NCBI GenBank assembly: GCA_014376575.1
Contig: JACMRF010000101.1
Location: forward strand, 1-17,976
Reading direction: 5' to 3'
Length of the DNA: 17,976 bases
DNA from: Undibacterium sp.
GTDB taxonomy: Bacteria; Pseudomonadota; Gammaproteobacteria; Burkholderiales; Burkholderiaceae
Shown: positions 1 through 8,307 of the stretch, piece by piece
How the letters are laid out: each line of letters opens with the position of its first letter
Position numbering within the stretch: position 1 is the first letter of the stretch
Translations under genes and position numbers: made by a program
Notes under the pieces: generated by a model
What the model was told of the DNA's origin: nothing
Seen by the model: the letters and a program-made list of their open reading frames with translations, nothing else
Databases searched by the model: none

Positions 1-50
1 GCATAGCCTTGTGATTCATTAGTCTGGTTGTCTTGCTTGAGTATTGCTCA

Positions 51-1841
51 TTGATCCCTCAAACCTTTATTCAGGATTTACTTGCCCGCGTCGATATCGT
101 TGATGTGGTGGGTAAGTATGTCCAGCTCAAAAAAGGCGGCGCAAACTTTATGGGTTTGTGCCCCTTTCATAATGAAAAATCCCCCAGCTTTACAGTAAGT
201 CCAACCAAGCAGTTTTATCATTGTTTTGGCTGCGGCGCACATGGTACTTCCATCGGGTTTTTGATGGAGTATTCCGGCATGAATTTTGTAGATGCTGTTA
301 AGGATCTGGCGCAAAATAATGGCATGATCGTGCCTGAAGATGACCGTCTATTGCCCGCGCAGCGTGCCGAAGTGAATGCTAAAAGTCTGGCACTTAGTGA
401 TGTAATGACCAAGGCCTGTGATTATTATCGACAACAATTGCGCGGCGCCGAACCGGCAGTAGCATACTTAAAAAAACGGGGTTTGACGGGCGAGATCGCA
501 GCGCGTTTTGGCTTGGGTTATTCTCCTGATGGATGGGATAGTTTGCGCAGTGTCTTCCCTGATTATGCGTCTCCCGCATTGGTTGAGGCAGGTCTGGTTA
601 TTGATAAAAGTGATGAAGATGCATCGAGTCGAAAGCGTTACGATCGTTTTCGTGAGCGCATTATGTTCCCCATTAGAAACACAAAAGGACAGGTTATCGG
701 ATTTGGTGGACGCATCCTGGATCAGGGCGAGCCTAAATACTTGAATTCGCCTGAAACGCCCTTGTTTCAAAAAGGCTATGAGCTATATGGCTTGTTTGAA
801 GCTCGGCAGGCAATTCGCGATGTGGGCTATGTGCTGGTGACTGAAGGCTACATGGATGTGGTGGCATTGGCACAGATGGGATTTCCGCAAGTCGTTGCGA
901 CCCTTGGTACCGCATGTACGCCTACGCATGTGCAAAAATTGTTGCGGCAAACGGATCGCGTAATTTTTAGTTTTGATGGTGATAAAGCTGGTCGTCGCGC
1001 TGCACGAAGGGCTTTGGATGCGTGCCTGCCGCATGTTAACGATAATAAGGTAATCAAATTTTTGTTCTTGCCGGTTGAGCATGATCCGGATAGTTACATT
1101 CGCGAATTGGGTGCAGAGGCTTTTGAAGTTCAGGTGCAGGATGCAATGCCTTTATCGCAATTTTTTTTGAAAGAGGTTGTTGGTGATTCAGATCTGACGT
1201 CTGCCGAGGGTAGGGCTAGAGCACAATTTGATGCTAAACCATTGGTGCAACTGATGACGCCTTCCAGTTTGCGCTTGCAAATGGTGCGGGGATTGGCGCA
1301 ATTAACGCAGACTACCCCAGCCGAGATTGAGTCTCTATTTGAGCTTTCTCAGCCAGTTGCTCGCGCCAGAATCGCACCGCCCAAAAGCAAACGCAATGCA
1401 CCAGTGGGCTTGGAGCGTCAGGTGATGCGAATTTTGGTCGCGCACCCGTCTTTAGCTGGAATGTTGGATGCATCTATACTAGCAAATGCAGCGAAATTGG
1501 CACCTGATGGTGCCGAAATGCTAACTCACTTAGTGATCGTTTCGCAACAAATGGGTGAGTCAGCTAATTTCGCTGCGCTTGCGGAGCATTTGCGAGCAAC
1601 TGGCTCCGATTTTGATGCCCTAATTGCTGAAATTGCCGAGCAAACAGAAACAGAATTCGACGTGGTGAAATTGGAATTGGCAGGGGCTTTGCGTCAAATT
1701 AGTTCTCAAGTTCTGAAGCTGGAGATGATGCAGTTAGCGGCTGGTGGCTTGCGAGAGGCGCAAGATATTGCGCGTTATCGAGAAATTACCCAGTTGCAGG
1801 AGGATATTCGTCGTCAAGCGGAAGCGGAAGCTGCACGATAG
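51..1841 (+). CDS. dnaG: DNA primase DnaG
   Basis: DnaG synthesises the short RNA primers for lagging-strand replication and works with the DnaB helicase at the fork. From the TTG at 51 the protein has 596 residues and begins MIPQTFIQ, as bacterial primases usually do; the in-frame TTG at 33 would add six residues not typical of the family. The N-terminal zinc-binding module shows C37, H40, C58 and C61. The basic RNA-polymerase-like core follows, including ARFGLGY, then the Toprim part with EGYMDV (E265) and DGDKAGR (D309, D311), the metal-binding acidic residues at the same numbering as in E. coli. The last 150 residues or so are weakly conserved, as expected for the DnaB-interacting domain. 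The gene precedes rpoD on the same strand, a common arrangement (rpsU-dnaG-rpoD macromolecular synthesis operon). No frameshift or missing key residue is seen. Assignment is secure; only the start is open. Confidence 0.96.
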   Translation: MIPQTFIQDLLARVDIVDVVGKYVQLKKGGANFMGLCPFHNEKSPSFTVSPTKQFYHCFGCGAHGTSIGFLMEYSGMNFVDAVKDLAQNNGMIVPEDDRLLPAQRAEVNAKSLALSDVMTKACDYYRQQLRGAEPAVAYLKKRGLTGEIAARFGLGYSPDGWDSLRSVFPDYASPALVEAGLVIDKSDEDASSRKRYDRFRERIMFPIRNTKGQVIGFGGRILDQGEPKYLNSPETPLFQKGYELYGLFEARQAIRDVGYVLVTEGYMDVVALAQMGFPQVVATLGTACTPTHVQKLLRQTDRVIFSFDGDKAGRRAARRALDACLPHVNDNKVIKFLFLPVEHDPDSYIRELGAEAFEVQVQDAMPLSQFFLKEVVGDSDLTSAEGRARAQFDAKPLVQLMTPSSLRLQMVRGLAQLTQTTPAEIESLFELSQPVARARIAPPKSKRNAPVGLERQVMRILVAHPSLAGMLDASILANAAKLAPDGAEMLTHLVIVSQQMGESANFAALAEHLRATGSDFDALIAEIAEQTETEFDVVKLELAGALRQISSQVLKLEMMQLAAGGLREAQDIARYREITQLQEDIRRQAEAEAAR

Positions 1842-2248
1842 ATGAGGTCTTTGTAGTCAATTCAATTTTTATTTTGCCGTTAATTTGTTATTTCTGTACT
1901 TATTTCGTTTATTAGTAGATAGTAGTTTTTTCTTTACATGGTCTGTGTGTTAGGCTTTGTTTCGGCTGGCACTAGAGAAAACTTTTGCTGCGTGCTATAA
2001 TTAAAAGCTTTCGATTCAAGGTCTTAGGTTGTTTCCATTCCTAGCTAGGTCGTTTCTGTTGATGCTGGGAATATGTTGTTTAGGTGAGCAAATGCTCCTC
2101 CGAGTAACCCAAAACACCGGCGCTGAGACTCGGCTTGTCTAACATAAAAACGAATAGTGCGCTGCGCAGCAGATTGATAAGTCTGGCGGTATTGCATTGC
2201 TTTTTTTACGTGAATAGACCGATTCTAGTATCTGGTAGGTTCGATACA
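1842..2248 (+). other. dnaG-rpoD intergenic region / rpoD leader
   Basis: This 407-base gap holds no convincing gene. Its first half is T-rich, followed by the extended -10 promoter near 2000. The second half, which would be the rpoD 5' leader, contains small inverted repeats: GAGCA/TGCTC around 2084-2095, CCGAG/CTCGG around 2100-2132, and the palindrome GCTGCGCAGC at 2161-2170. The rpoD frame stays open upstream to a TTG at 2135, but the encoded residues are hydrophobic and unlike the Lys/Ala-rich start of RpoD, so this part is treated as untranslated. Confidence 0.5.
1993..2001 (+). promoter_or_regulatory. Extended -10 promoter candidate for rpoD
   Basis: TGCTATAAT matches the extended -10 form TGnTATAAT exactly. 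No good -35 box is found 16-18 bases upstream, which is tolerated in extended -10 promoters. Transcription would begin near 2008 and leave a leader of about 240 nt before the rpoD ATG at 2249. The inference rests on the motif and its place in the dnaG-rpoD gap. Confidence 0.5.
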
Positions 2249-4954
2249 ATGGCTAACGCAATGAAGAAACCCGCGAAAAAACTACTGCCCGCAACAGCGA
2301 AGGTTGTGACTAAGCTTGCTCCCAAGTCCATACAAAAATCTGGCACTACGCCTAAAGTGAAAGTGATGCCCGCCAAAGATCTCCGGAGCGTTGCAAAAGT
2401 CAAGCCAGCTGCGGTTAAATTACTTTCTAAAAAAGAAGTTGCTAAAGATATTAAAGCGCCTAAAGTGGTTAATGAGCGCGAGAAGTCGGTGCCAATTGCA
2501 GCCACCAATGAAATGCCAAGGATGGGAAATATAGGCAAACAAGAGCCAAAGCTGGTCGCTAAATCGACGAGCCAAGAAACAAATAGGAAGGCTGTAAAGT
2601 TGGTAACAAAAAGAGAATTAACGCTGAAGGCGGGTAATGATCACCCTCTTGTTAAGCAGAGCAGTAAAAATACGGATAAGCCACAAACTGCACCATTGAA
2701 AGCTTCTGTGACAATTAATAAAACCGACTCAAAGGTAGTAACTAGGCCAGTTAAGGGTTCAGCGAAGGCTGAAAAAGTGACTGAAGTGCAAGAGATAAAA
2801 ACTGGATCTGCGCCTATAGTTAGCCAAACAACTGATGCCGCAGTATTGGCATCTATTGATACGTCTGGATATATTTTACCCGGTGTGAAAGTGCCTGGTC
2901 GTCGCGGTCGTAAGCCAAAGGAATATCAGCCAGAAAATGAAGAAATGGCTGCGCTCAATGCCGTTGAGCGCGCAGAAATGAAAGCGATCGACAAGGCAAA
3001 AGCGAAAGATCGTAAAGCAAAAGAAAAAGCGCTGCTTAAAGATGCTTTTTCAGCCGATCCTGAAGCGACTGCTGAAGAGTTGGAGCGCCGACGCCAAAAA
3101 TTAAAAACACTGATCAAACTTGGTAAAGATCGTGGTTACTTAACATTTGCAGAGATCAACGATCACTTGCCCGAAAATGTTGTAGATCCAGAGGCGATTG
3201 AAGGCATTATTGGCACCTTTAATGACATGGGTGTTGCTGTTTATGAGCAGGCACCGGATGCCGAAGCTCTGCTCCTGTCGGATAATGTTGTAACCGTGAC
3301 CAGCGATGATGATGAGGTTGAGGCCGCTGCTGAAGCGGCATTGTCAACAGTCGATTCTGATTTTGGCCGCACTACCGATCCTGTCCGCATGTACATGCGT
3401 GAAATGGGCACAGTCGAATTGTTGACGCGCGAAGGCGAGATTGTTATCGCGAAAAAGATCGAAGAAGGTCTGAAAGACATGATACAGGCGATCTCCGCCT
3501 GCCCGACTACCATTGCTGAAATTTTGGCAGCGGCAGATCGCATCGCCAATGATGAAATTAAAGTAGATGACATTGTTGATGGCTTAGTCAATCTTAATGC
3601 TGTCGAAGAAGAAGAAAAACCTGCTCCGGTAGTCGTTGTCGCCGAAGACGAAGAAGACGAAGAAGACGACGAAGAAGAGGACGAGGAAGATGAAGAAGAT
3701 GCGGCTGCCATAGCGGCGGGTATCTCTGCTGAGCAATTAGAGCAGCTCAAGCGCGATGCGCTAGCGAAATTTGAAATTATCTCAACTAACTTCGACAAAA
3801 TGCGCAAGTCTTTTGAGAAAGAGGGCTATAACTCAAAGTCTTATATCAAGGCGCAAGAAGCTATATCGAATGAATTGTTGGGTATCCGTTTTACCGCCAA
3901 AGTAGTAGAGAAACTGTGTGACACTTTGCGCGGCCAGGTGGATGAAGTTCGGCATGTTGAAAAGCAAATTCTCGATGTAGTGGTAAATCGTTGCAATATG
4001 CCGCGCGCTCACTTTATCAAGGTTTTTCCTGGTAATGAAACTAATCTTGCGTGGGTAGAGGGTGAAGTAAATGCCGGACATTCTTATAGCGTAATCTTGG
4101 GTCGCAACATTCCAGCTGTGCAGCAGTTGCAGCAAAAGTTGATTGATTTGCAGGCGCGTGTAGTATTGCCGTTGCCTGATTTGCGTGGCATTAATAAGAA
4201 GATGTCTGCAGGTGAGATGAAGGCGCGCAAAGCCAAGCGTGAAATGACCGAAGCCAACTTGCGCCTGGTCATTTCCATCGCTAAAAAATACACCAATCGC
4301 GGTTTGCAGTTTCTGGATTTGATCCAAGAGGGCAATATCGGCCTGATGAAGGCGGTTGATAAATTTGAATACCGCCGCGGTTATAAATTTTCTACCTACG
4401 CCACATGGTGGATACGCCAGGCGATTACACGTTCTATCGCTGATCAAGCGCGTACTATTCGTATTCCAGTGCACATGATAGAGACGATCAATAAAATGAA
4501 TCGTATTTCTCGGCAGATTTTGCAAGAAACCGGAGCAGAACCTGATCCGGCAACACTCGCAATTAAAATGGAAATGCCGGAAGATAAAATCCGCAAGATC
4601 ATGAAGATCGCCAAAGAACCGATTTCGATGGAAACGCCAATTGGTGATGATGACGACTCGCATCTAGGTGATTTTATTGAGGATAGTCACACGTTGGCAC
4701 CGGCAGACGCGGCTTTGCATGCATCGATGCGCAACGTGGTCAAAGATGTTTTGGACTCCTTGACGCCGCGCGAAGCAAAGGTGTTACGCATGCGTTTTGG
4801 TGTAGAGATGTCGACTGACCATACATTAGAAGAAGTTGGAAAGCAGTTCGACGTTACGCGTGAGCGTATTCGTCAAATTGAAGCTAAGGCATTGCGAAAG
4901 TTACGCCACCCTTCGCGCTCTGATAAATTGAAGAGCTTCTTAGAAGGAAATTAG
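2249..4954 (+). CDS. rpoD: RNA polymerase sigma factor RpoD (sigma-70)
   Basis: Primary sigma factor that directs RNA polymerase to housekeeping promoters. From the ATG at 2249 the protein has 901 residues, clearly longer than the 613 of E. coli. Residues 1 to about 280 are a Lys/Ala/Val/Thr-rich low-complexity extension with an AT-hook-like GRRGRKPK at 217-224. Region 1.1 follows at about 283-340 ([15 protein letters not shown]), region 1.2 from 377 ([11 protein letters not shown]), then the non-conserved region with an uninterrupted run of 19 Asp/Glu at 466-484. Regions 2.1-2.4 run from about 656 to 735 ([29 protein letters not shown]), and region 4.2 from about 859 to the end ([20 protein letters not shown]). 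The ATG at 2249 is chosen over the upstream TTG at 2135 because [11 protein letters not shown] begins the basic tail; the ATG at 2261 is an alternative. A strong terminator follows. Confidence 0.95.
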   Translation: MANAMKKPAKKLLPATAKVVTKLAPKSIQKSGTTPKVKVMPAKDLRSVAKVKPAAVKLLSKKEVAKDIKAPKVVNEREKSVPIAATNEMPRMGNIGKQEPKLVAKSTSQETNRKAVKLVTKRELTLKAGNDHPLVKQSSKNTDKPQTAPLKASVTINKTDSKVVTRPVKGSAKAEKVTEVQEIKTGSAPIVSQTTDAAVLASIDTSGYILPGVKVPGRRGRKPKEYQPENEEMAALNAVERAEMKAIDKAKAKDRKAKEKALLKDAFSADPEATAEELERRRQKLKTLIKLGKDRGYLTFAEINDHLPENVVDPEAIEGIIGTFNDMGVAVYEQAPDAEALLLSDNVVTVTSDDDEVEAAAEAALSTVDSDFGRTTDPVRMYMREMGTVELLTREGEIVIAKKIEEGLKDMIQAISACPTTIAEILAAADRIANDEIKVDDIVDGLVNLNAVEEEEKPAPVVVVAEDEEDEEDDEEEDEEDEEDAAAIAAGISAEQLEQLKRDALAKFEIISTNFDKMRKSFEKEGYNSKSYIKAQEAISNELLGIRFTAKVVEKLCDTLRGQVDEVRHVEKQILDVVVNRCNMPRAHFIKVFPGNETNLAWVEGEVNAGHSYSVILGRNIPAVQQLQQKLIDLQARVVLPLPDLRGINKKMSAGEMKARKAKREMTEANLRLVISIAKKYTNRGLQFLDLIQEGNIGLMKAVDKFEYRRGYKFSTYATWWIRQAITRSIADQARTIRIPVHMIETINKMNRISRQILQETGAEPDPATLAIKMEMPEDKIRKIMKIAKEPISMETPIGDDDDSHLGDFIEDSHTLAPADAALHASMRNVVKDVLDSLTPREAKVLRMRFGVEMSTDHTLEEVGKQFDVTRERIRQIEAKALRKLRHPSRSDKLKSFLEGN

Positions 4955-4979
4955 CCTAAATCTAGCAAGTGATTGACCT

Positions 4980-5020
4980 TAAAAAAACCTCGCTGTCGAT
5001 ATGATTGCGAGGTTTTTTTA
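4980..5020 (+). terminator. Rho-independent terminator of rpoD
   Basis: A 13-bp perfect stem, 4981-4993 (AAAAAAACCTCGC) against 5007-5019, with a 13-nt loop. The stem ends in a run of T, and the A run on the 5' side makes it able to work in both directions. It starts about 26 bases after the rpoD stop. Confidence 0.92.
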
Positions 5021-5108
5021 TGTCTGCTGAGATTCGTTATAAATCAAATGTAAATTAATTTTTCACCTTGCGGATAACAGGAGAAACTTAAGTAATTAAT
5101 GCCAAGCC

Positions 5109-5138
5109 TTGTGTAGGAACTGCGTAATGTAATACAAT
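5109..5138 (+). promoter_or_regulatory. Probable promoter of the tRNA gene
   Basis: TTGTGT at 5109-5114 and TACAAT at 5133-5138 are separated by 18 bases. Transcription would begin near 5145, about 35 bases before the mature tRNA 5' end, a usual distance for a processed leader. It is based on motif match only. Confidence 0.5.
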
Positions 5139-5179
5139 GAGTGCTCGGTTTCTGGCGCCATTCTGGGTGCTGGTAAATA

Positions 5180-5257
<78 letters not shown>

Positions 5258-5271
5258 AGTTACTTAGTAAA

Positions 5272-5310
5272 AACAAGGGATTAGCGAAAGCTAGTCCCTT
5301 GTTCATTTTT
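5272..5310 (+). terminator. Bidirectional terminator at the left end of the island
   Basis: A 14-bp stem, 5272-5285 against 5290-5303, with one G-T wobble and a GAAA tetraloop, followed by a T run at 5306-5310. On the other strand the stem is also followed by TTTTT. It can end the tRNA transcript and the leftward integrase remnant, whose stop codon lies at its edge. Confidence 0.85.
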
Positions 5311-5660
5311 GGGTTTGTGACGGAATTGTGTCGCAAAGCAGATTTCCAACTACAGACGCATGCTTTGCCAATTGCGCGGGTGCCAAATGAGCATACCGAC
5401 GCACCAACTCCGACAACTTCCATCCCCCCATTTCCTGCAGATCATACAAAGGCGTGCCGTTTTGTATTAACCAACTAGCCCAAGTATGACGTAAATCATG
5501 CCAGCGAAAATTTTCAATTCCCGCTCGCTTTAACGCACTGCGCCAATAACGCTATTTGCCTGTGCTAATGGTTTTCCTGCATAGGTAAACACGTGTTCTT
5601 TATGTTTGCCCAATTGGCACTGCAATAGTTCAACTGAAAACTGACTAAGCGAAATATGGA
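5303..5660 (-). pseudogene. Tyrosine recombinase (phage-type integrase), C-terminal remnant with frameshift
   Basis: Read on the minus strand, bases 5551-5303 encode the end of a tyrosine recombinase: [13 protein letters not shown] carries the second Arg box (HxLRH), [10 protein letters not shown] the His/Trp position, and RRYAHL the nucleophilic Tyr. The upstream part, [27 protein letters not shown], lies in a different frame that stops at 5530, while the downstream frame has an amber codon at 5552-5554, so a small indel near 5545-5560 has split the gene. The first Arg box and the N-terminal core and SAM-like domains are not found upstream; the sequence turns into an unrecognised frame beyond about 5660. 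The enzyme must be inactive. Its place beside the tRNA attachment repeat fits an integrase that once inserted this island. Confidence 0.85.
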
Positions 5661-6157
5661 TATCGAGCAAGATTTGGCGGCAGCCCGACTGCAGTTGCCC
5701 TCTCTGAATAGTCGATGCCATCTGCACCTCTGTATGTGATTTATCAGAGCCGTTATCGACTTGCACCACGTGTACACACTCTTGTCGATTTTCTTCGTCA
5801 GCAACTTCAAACAGTAAGGACGCCCAAGTAGCACTTGGTGAAGCTTCTTTTAAGAATTTCCCCGATCACGCTGAGTGACCCGATCCTTCTTCGGTAGGAA
5901 ATAGTGCTTCTGCCAAAAGGCTCTATTTCTAAACGCACATTTGTTCTAAGCTGGAACTATCGATTCAGGATTCAAAGTGAAATAAAAATAACCTTTATTT
6001 GATAATTCGCAGCGGTCGATTTATGAAATTTCGAAGGAGAGGCAAGAACGCGGTTTAGATTTACTTGTTGATGCGACAGAACCGGATAAAGTCCCAAAAA
6101 TAACGCTAATCTTAAGGTCAGCCCGATGCTCTATATTCAAACAAACGAGAACGTCTA
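5661..6157. other. Decayed island segment, no intact gene
   Basis: About 500 bases without a credible gene. On the minus strand, upstream of and in frame with the integrase remnant, a frame runs open to a TGA at 5866-5868 and continues beyond it (SGKFLKEASPSATWASLLFE, then EVADEENRQECVHVVQVDNG); it is not integrase-like and I do not recognise it. On the plus strand, bases 5992-6189 form a start-less open frame (including SIYEISKERQERGLDLLVDA) that runs into the tail of hipA. Both look like gene scars, but the source is unknown. Confidence 0.4.
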
Positions 6158-7411
6158 TCAATGTTTTCCGTGGAATGCCGCGGTATTAGCTACGTCGAAA
6201 CATGAACCTAGCAGTTGAATATCTTTATTGGAAACGCCAGATTCCTTAAATATTCGCTTCCAGCTGGTCACAACGCTTAACACTTCCTGAATTATCTCTT
6301 CTGCCTGATTGCTGTTTAAGAAAAATCGTCCGGATTGGGAAAGGGCATTGTCAATTGTGCTGGCACGACCATACGCACCGACACCAATATATTGTGGGGC
6401 GGCTGCAGATTCTAAGTGGGGCAGAATATCGAATGCCGGGGAAAGTCGATATTTTCCAGGTTTGTCTGTCATGATAAAACCATGATTTCTCAGATGATCA
6501 TCCACATTTCCAATCAGGATATTAAAAACCATTCTGCGATAAATTTGATGACTGTCAGTTACCGCTTCAGGATCTATTTTTCGCGAGATTTCAGCGATGC
6601 CGGCATAGGAATATCGCGTCCTATACTCATGATCGGGGACGATCAATTGATTGACGTTAAGTAAGCTGTTGGCGCTAATGTAATGAAGCCTGCCACTATT
6701 TTCAGTCCGGTCAAATCGTTTAATGATTAATGCGGGGCGATCGCCCACTTTCACCAGCTCAAAATCAGGCACATCTATTTTGGACAAATGCGCCAGCCGC
6801 AACGAGGCATACTCGACCGTTGACACATCAAATAAATCATCCCGCCGATTAAGTTTGACAATATATTCGGCGTTGTCGTGGATAACGACCGTTTTAGGTC
6901 GTACCCCTCCAAGGCTTGCACCTGGCGCGATAAGGCGTATCAGTTCGGGATCCTTAATAGAGTCAAGATCATCGGTAAGCGCAATAAATTTTGAGTCCAA
7001 CTCGGTGAGGCTAGGTAAGCTTGTCGTAAGAATTTCTGGATGTTGTGAAGGGTTTTCGGTGAATGCCAGACAGCCCGAACCAAAATTAGACGCATGCAGC
7101 AACCATTCGACCGGGTTACTTGGAAAATTTATCTTTTGGATCCTGCAAATACTGTGTGCGACCTTTTTCCCCCAGTTGTTTGGACCTGCATCAGAGAGTA
7201 CGCCGTAGGTAGCGTCCCCATGCACAGTGATTGACTGTTGGGCTTCATTTAACGGTAAATTGACCGGATCGAATGCGAAGGAAGTCGTTAGAGATCTCCA
7301 TTTTCTTCCATAAATAAAATGACCTTGTCCTGTGTCATCTATTGCAAATTTACCAGCTGCAATAGGGTTATTAATATCTGTGCAGACAAAAACGGTACAT
7401 TCCTTCATCAT
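6158..7411 (-). CDS. hipA: HipA-family serine/threonine kinase toxin
   Basis: HipA toxins are protein kinases; the E. coli enzyme phosphorylates glutamyl-tRNA synthetase, halting translation and promoting dormancy. The 417-residue protein has the N-terminal coupling domain (residues 1 to about 100) and the C-terminal kinase fold. Visible motifs are the Gly-rich loop PGASLGGVRPK (163-173), the Lys of EYIVKL (K186), the catalytic loop GNVDDHLRNHGF (D304 with N309), and LSPAFDILP with metal-binding D328, so the kinase appears complete. The ATG at 7411 follows AGGAT at a good distance, and a second ATG comes directly after. It begins five bases after the hipB stop, so the two genes are one operon with the antitoxin first. 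It is the only intact cargo between the tRNA repeats. The target cannot be told from sequence. Confidence 0.88.
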   Translation of the reverse strand: MMKECTVFVCTDINNPIAAGKFAIDDTGQGHFIYGRKWRSLTTSFAFDPVNLPLNEAQQSITVHGDATYGVLSDAGPNNWGKKVAHSICRIQKINFPSNPVEWLLHASNFGSGCLAFTENPSQHPEILTTSLPSLTELDSKFIALTDDLDSIKDPELIRLIAPGASLGGVRPKTVVIHDNAEYIVKLNRRDDLFDVSTVEYASLRLAHLSKIDVPDFELVKVGDRPALIIKRFDRTENSGRLHYISANSLLNVNQLIVPDHEYRTRYSYAGIAEISRKIDPEAVTDSHQIYRRMVFNILIGNVDDHLRNHGFIMTDKPGKYRLSPAFDILPHLESAAAPQYIGVGAYGRASTIDNALSQSGRFFLNSNQAEEIIQEVLSVVTSWKRIFKESGVSNKDIQLLGSCFDVANTAAFHGKH

Positions 7412-7416
7412 ATATC

Positions 7417-7722
7417 CTAGAAATCCGAATCGAGTTGAGGAACCGTTTTTTTAGACTTGTCGGTCTCAGTGGGGCTGCTAGCAATTAGTTCAAGATCGGA
7501 CAAAATACCAAGTACTTCCAATACAGCCAAAAGCACGGCAATACTGACGGTTGTATCGCCTGATTCCAATCTCCCAAGCGTAGTGCGATGCACGCCACAA
7601 CGATTTTCTAATTCTCTGAGTGTGATTTTTTTTGCTTTGCGAGCAAGCTTAATTCTTTCACCTAATCGAATAAAGGTGTGCTGTGAATCCGATGAGGAAA
7701 ATGTTTTAAGTCGCATATACAC
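7417..7722 (-). CDS. hipB: HipB-like XRE-family antitoxin
   Basis: A small DNA-binding protein with one Cro/C1-type helix-turn-helix at about residues 20-73 (LGERIKLARKAKKITLRELE, then CGVHRTTLGRLESGDTTVS). By family precedent it binds and neutralises HipA and represses the shared operon. The reading frame begins with GTG at 7722 (101 residues), but the ATG at 7716 two codons later is as likely (99 residues); neither has a clear Shine-Dalgarno sequence. The acidic, flexible tail (about residues 80-101) is what antitoxin proteases often attack, an inference. The start lies inside an inverted repeat that may be the operator. Confidence 0.85.
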   Translation of the reverse strand: MYMRLKTFSSSDSQHTFIRLGERIKLARKAKKITLRELENRCGVHRTTLGRLESGDTTVSIAVLLAVLEVLGILSDLELIASSPTETDKSKKTVPQLDSDF

Positions 7723-7755
7723 ATCATATACTAATTAAAATTGCATATATGCGAC
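7710..7755. promoter_or_regulatory. Candidate hipBA operator: inverted repeat in an AT-rich promoter region
   Basis: GTCGCATATA at 7710-7719 and TATATGCGAC at 7746-7755 form perfect 10-bp arms with 26 bases between them, and the right arm holds the palindrome GCATATATGC (7743-7752). The left arm covers the hipB start codons. The spacing suits two HipB dimers binding on the same DNA face, as in autoregulated toxin-antitoxin operons. The surrounding sequence is very AT-rich, and several weak -10-like boxes fit, so the exact promoter is not assigned. Confidence 0.6.
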
Positions 7756-8072
7756 TTATTTTAATATTTTATATCTTTCAATAAACCTTCCAGAGTGTCT
7801 ATTTGCCCAACTCCGGATTACGTTTAATGGCTAGCCCCAGGCTACTGCTCGTTACACATGGATCACATTGGTTACTTGCCTTCGCAAGTGGTAAGCGAAT
7901 TCTTGCGCAATTTATCATTCGAAGGCGGTAAATTGGGCGGTATTGCGGTTGCCGTTTCAGGATAACATTCGGATTTGTTGCGTTTCTTGAGTCGTAACTA
8001 AGCTGGGTTGTGCGGGGTATATTGTCTGCCGCGCCGTTACACACGCGGTACACTTATCAAGTTTGCTAGATT
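7756..8072. other. Right part of the island, no intact gene
   Basis: About 320 bases between the hipBA operator and the right attachment repeat. The first 50 bases are AT-rich. A plus-strand frame from 7828 to its stop at 7965, with an ATG at 7858, reads like coding sequence (MDHIGYLPSQVVSEFLRNLS) but has no plausible ribosome binding site, and I do not recognise it. It may be the tail of a lost gene. Nothing else is seen. Confidence 0.35.
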
Positions 8073-8109
8073 GCCGTTGATACCGTGTTCGACTCACGGG
8101 AGGCCCACC
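8073..8109. repeat. Right attachment repeat (attR), partial tRNA copy
   Basis: A copy of 5221-5257 with 36 of 37 bases identical. It lacks the acceptor 5' strand, D-arm and anticodon, so it is not a functional tRNA. It marks the right boundary of a 2.85 kb insertion. The chromosomal tRNA terminator follows at 8132-8161, as expected if the original gene 3' flank was displaced by the insertion. Confidence 0.87.
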
Positions 8110-8131
8110 AGGTATAAGTCATTGAATCAAT

Positions 8132-8161
8132 CCCTTGCAAGAAATTGTGAGGGCTTTTTTT
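8132..8161 (+). terminator. Rho-independent terminator after attR (probably the original tRNA terminator)
   Basis: CCCTTGCAA and TTGTGAGGG form a 9-bp stem with two G-T wobbles around a GAAA tetraloop, followed by C and seven T. It has no complete gene upstream in this arrangement and fits as the terminator of the tRNA gene before the island entered. Confidence 0.8.
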
Positions 8162-8248
8162 ATTTCTGCAGTTTTAATCAGAAATACAATGTGAAAAAAG
8201 CCGATCTTTATTTAAAAAATCAGCTTTGAATAGTGCTTGTTGACGTAG

Positions 8249-8257
8249 TGGTATAAT
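8249..8257 (+). promoter_or_regulatory. Extended -10 promoter candidate for rhlE
   Basis: TGGTATAAT fits TGnTATAAT. No -35 box with proper spacing is evident; the TTGACG just upstream is too close. Transcription would start near 8264, giving a leader of about 105 nt that contains the upstream ORF at 8308. Confidence 0.55.
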
Positions 8258-8307
8258 GTACGGCTATTTTATTACGCCCGCGCCTTTACTTCTTATGAGG
8301 CAACATC

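Noticed and set aside
1..50. Tail of an upstream gene ending in GCA TAG
   Set aside because: A YqeY-type gene often precedes dnaG, but two codons are too few to support any call.
2135..2248. In-frame 38-codon extension of rpoD from a TTG
   Set aside because: The added residues (hydrophobic, [15 protein letters not shown]) do not resemble the start of sigma factors, the ATG at 2249 begins the basic tail directly, and the stretch would lie in the leader after the extended -10 promoter.
3241..3807. Minus-strand serine-rich open frame of 188 codons
   Set aside because: It is the antisense shadow of the Asp/Glu-rich tract of rpoD; the serine run is an artefact of reading GAA/GAC repeats backwards.
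3833..4663. Minus-strand open frame of 276 codons inside rpoD
   Set aside because: It lies wholly opposite conserved sigma regions 2 and 3, has a composition unlike a real protein (His/Phe/Ile/Arg-rich), and shows no known motif.
6723..7208. Plus-strand open frame of 161 codons opposite hipA
   Set aside because: It is antisense to the hipA kinase domain and has no recognisable domain or ribosome binding site.
8073..8109. Second tRNA gene
   Set aside because: Only the 3' arm is present; the D-arm, anticodon and 5' acceptor strand are missing.
8008..8229. Plus-strand open frame of 73 codons over attR
   Set aside because: It crosses the partial tRNA copy and the terminator at 8132-8161, so coding is unlikely.
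8240..8257. TTGACG at 8240-8245 as the -35 of the rhlE promoter
   Set aside because: The spacing to TATAAT is only six bases, far too short for a sigma-70 promoter.
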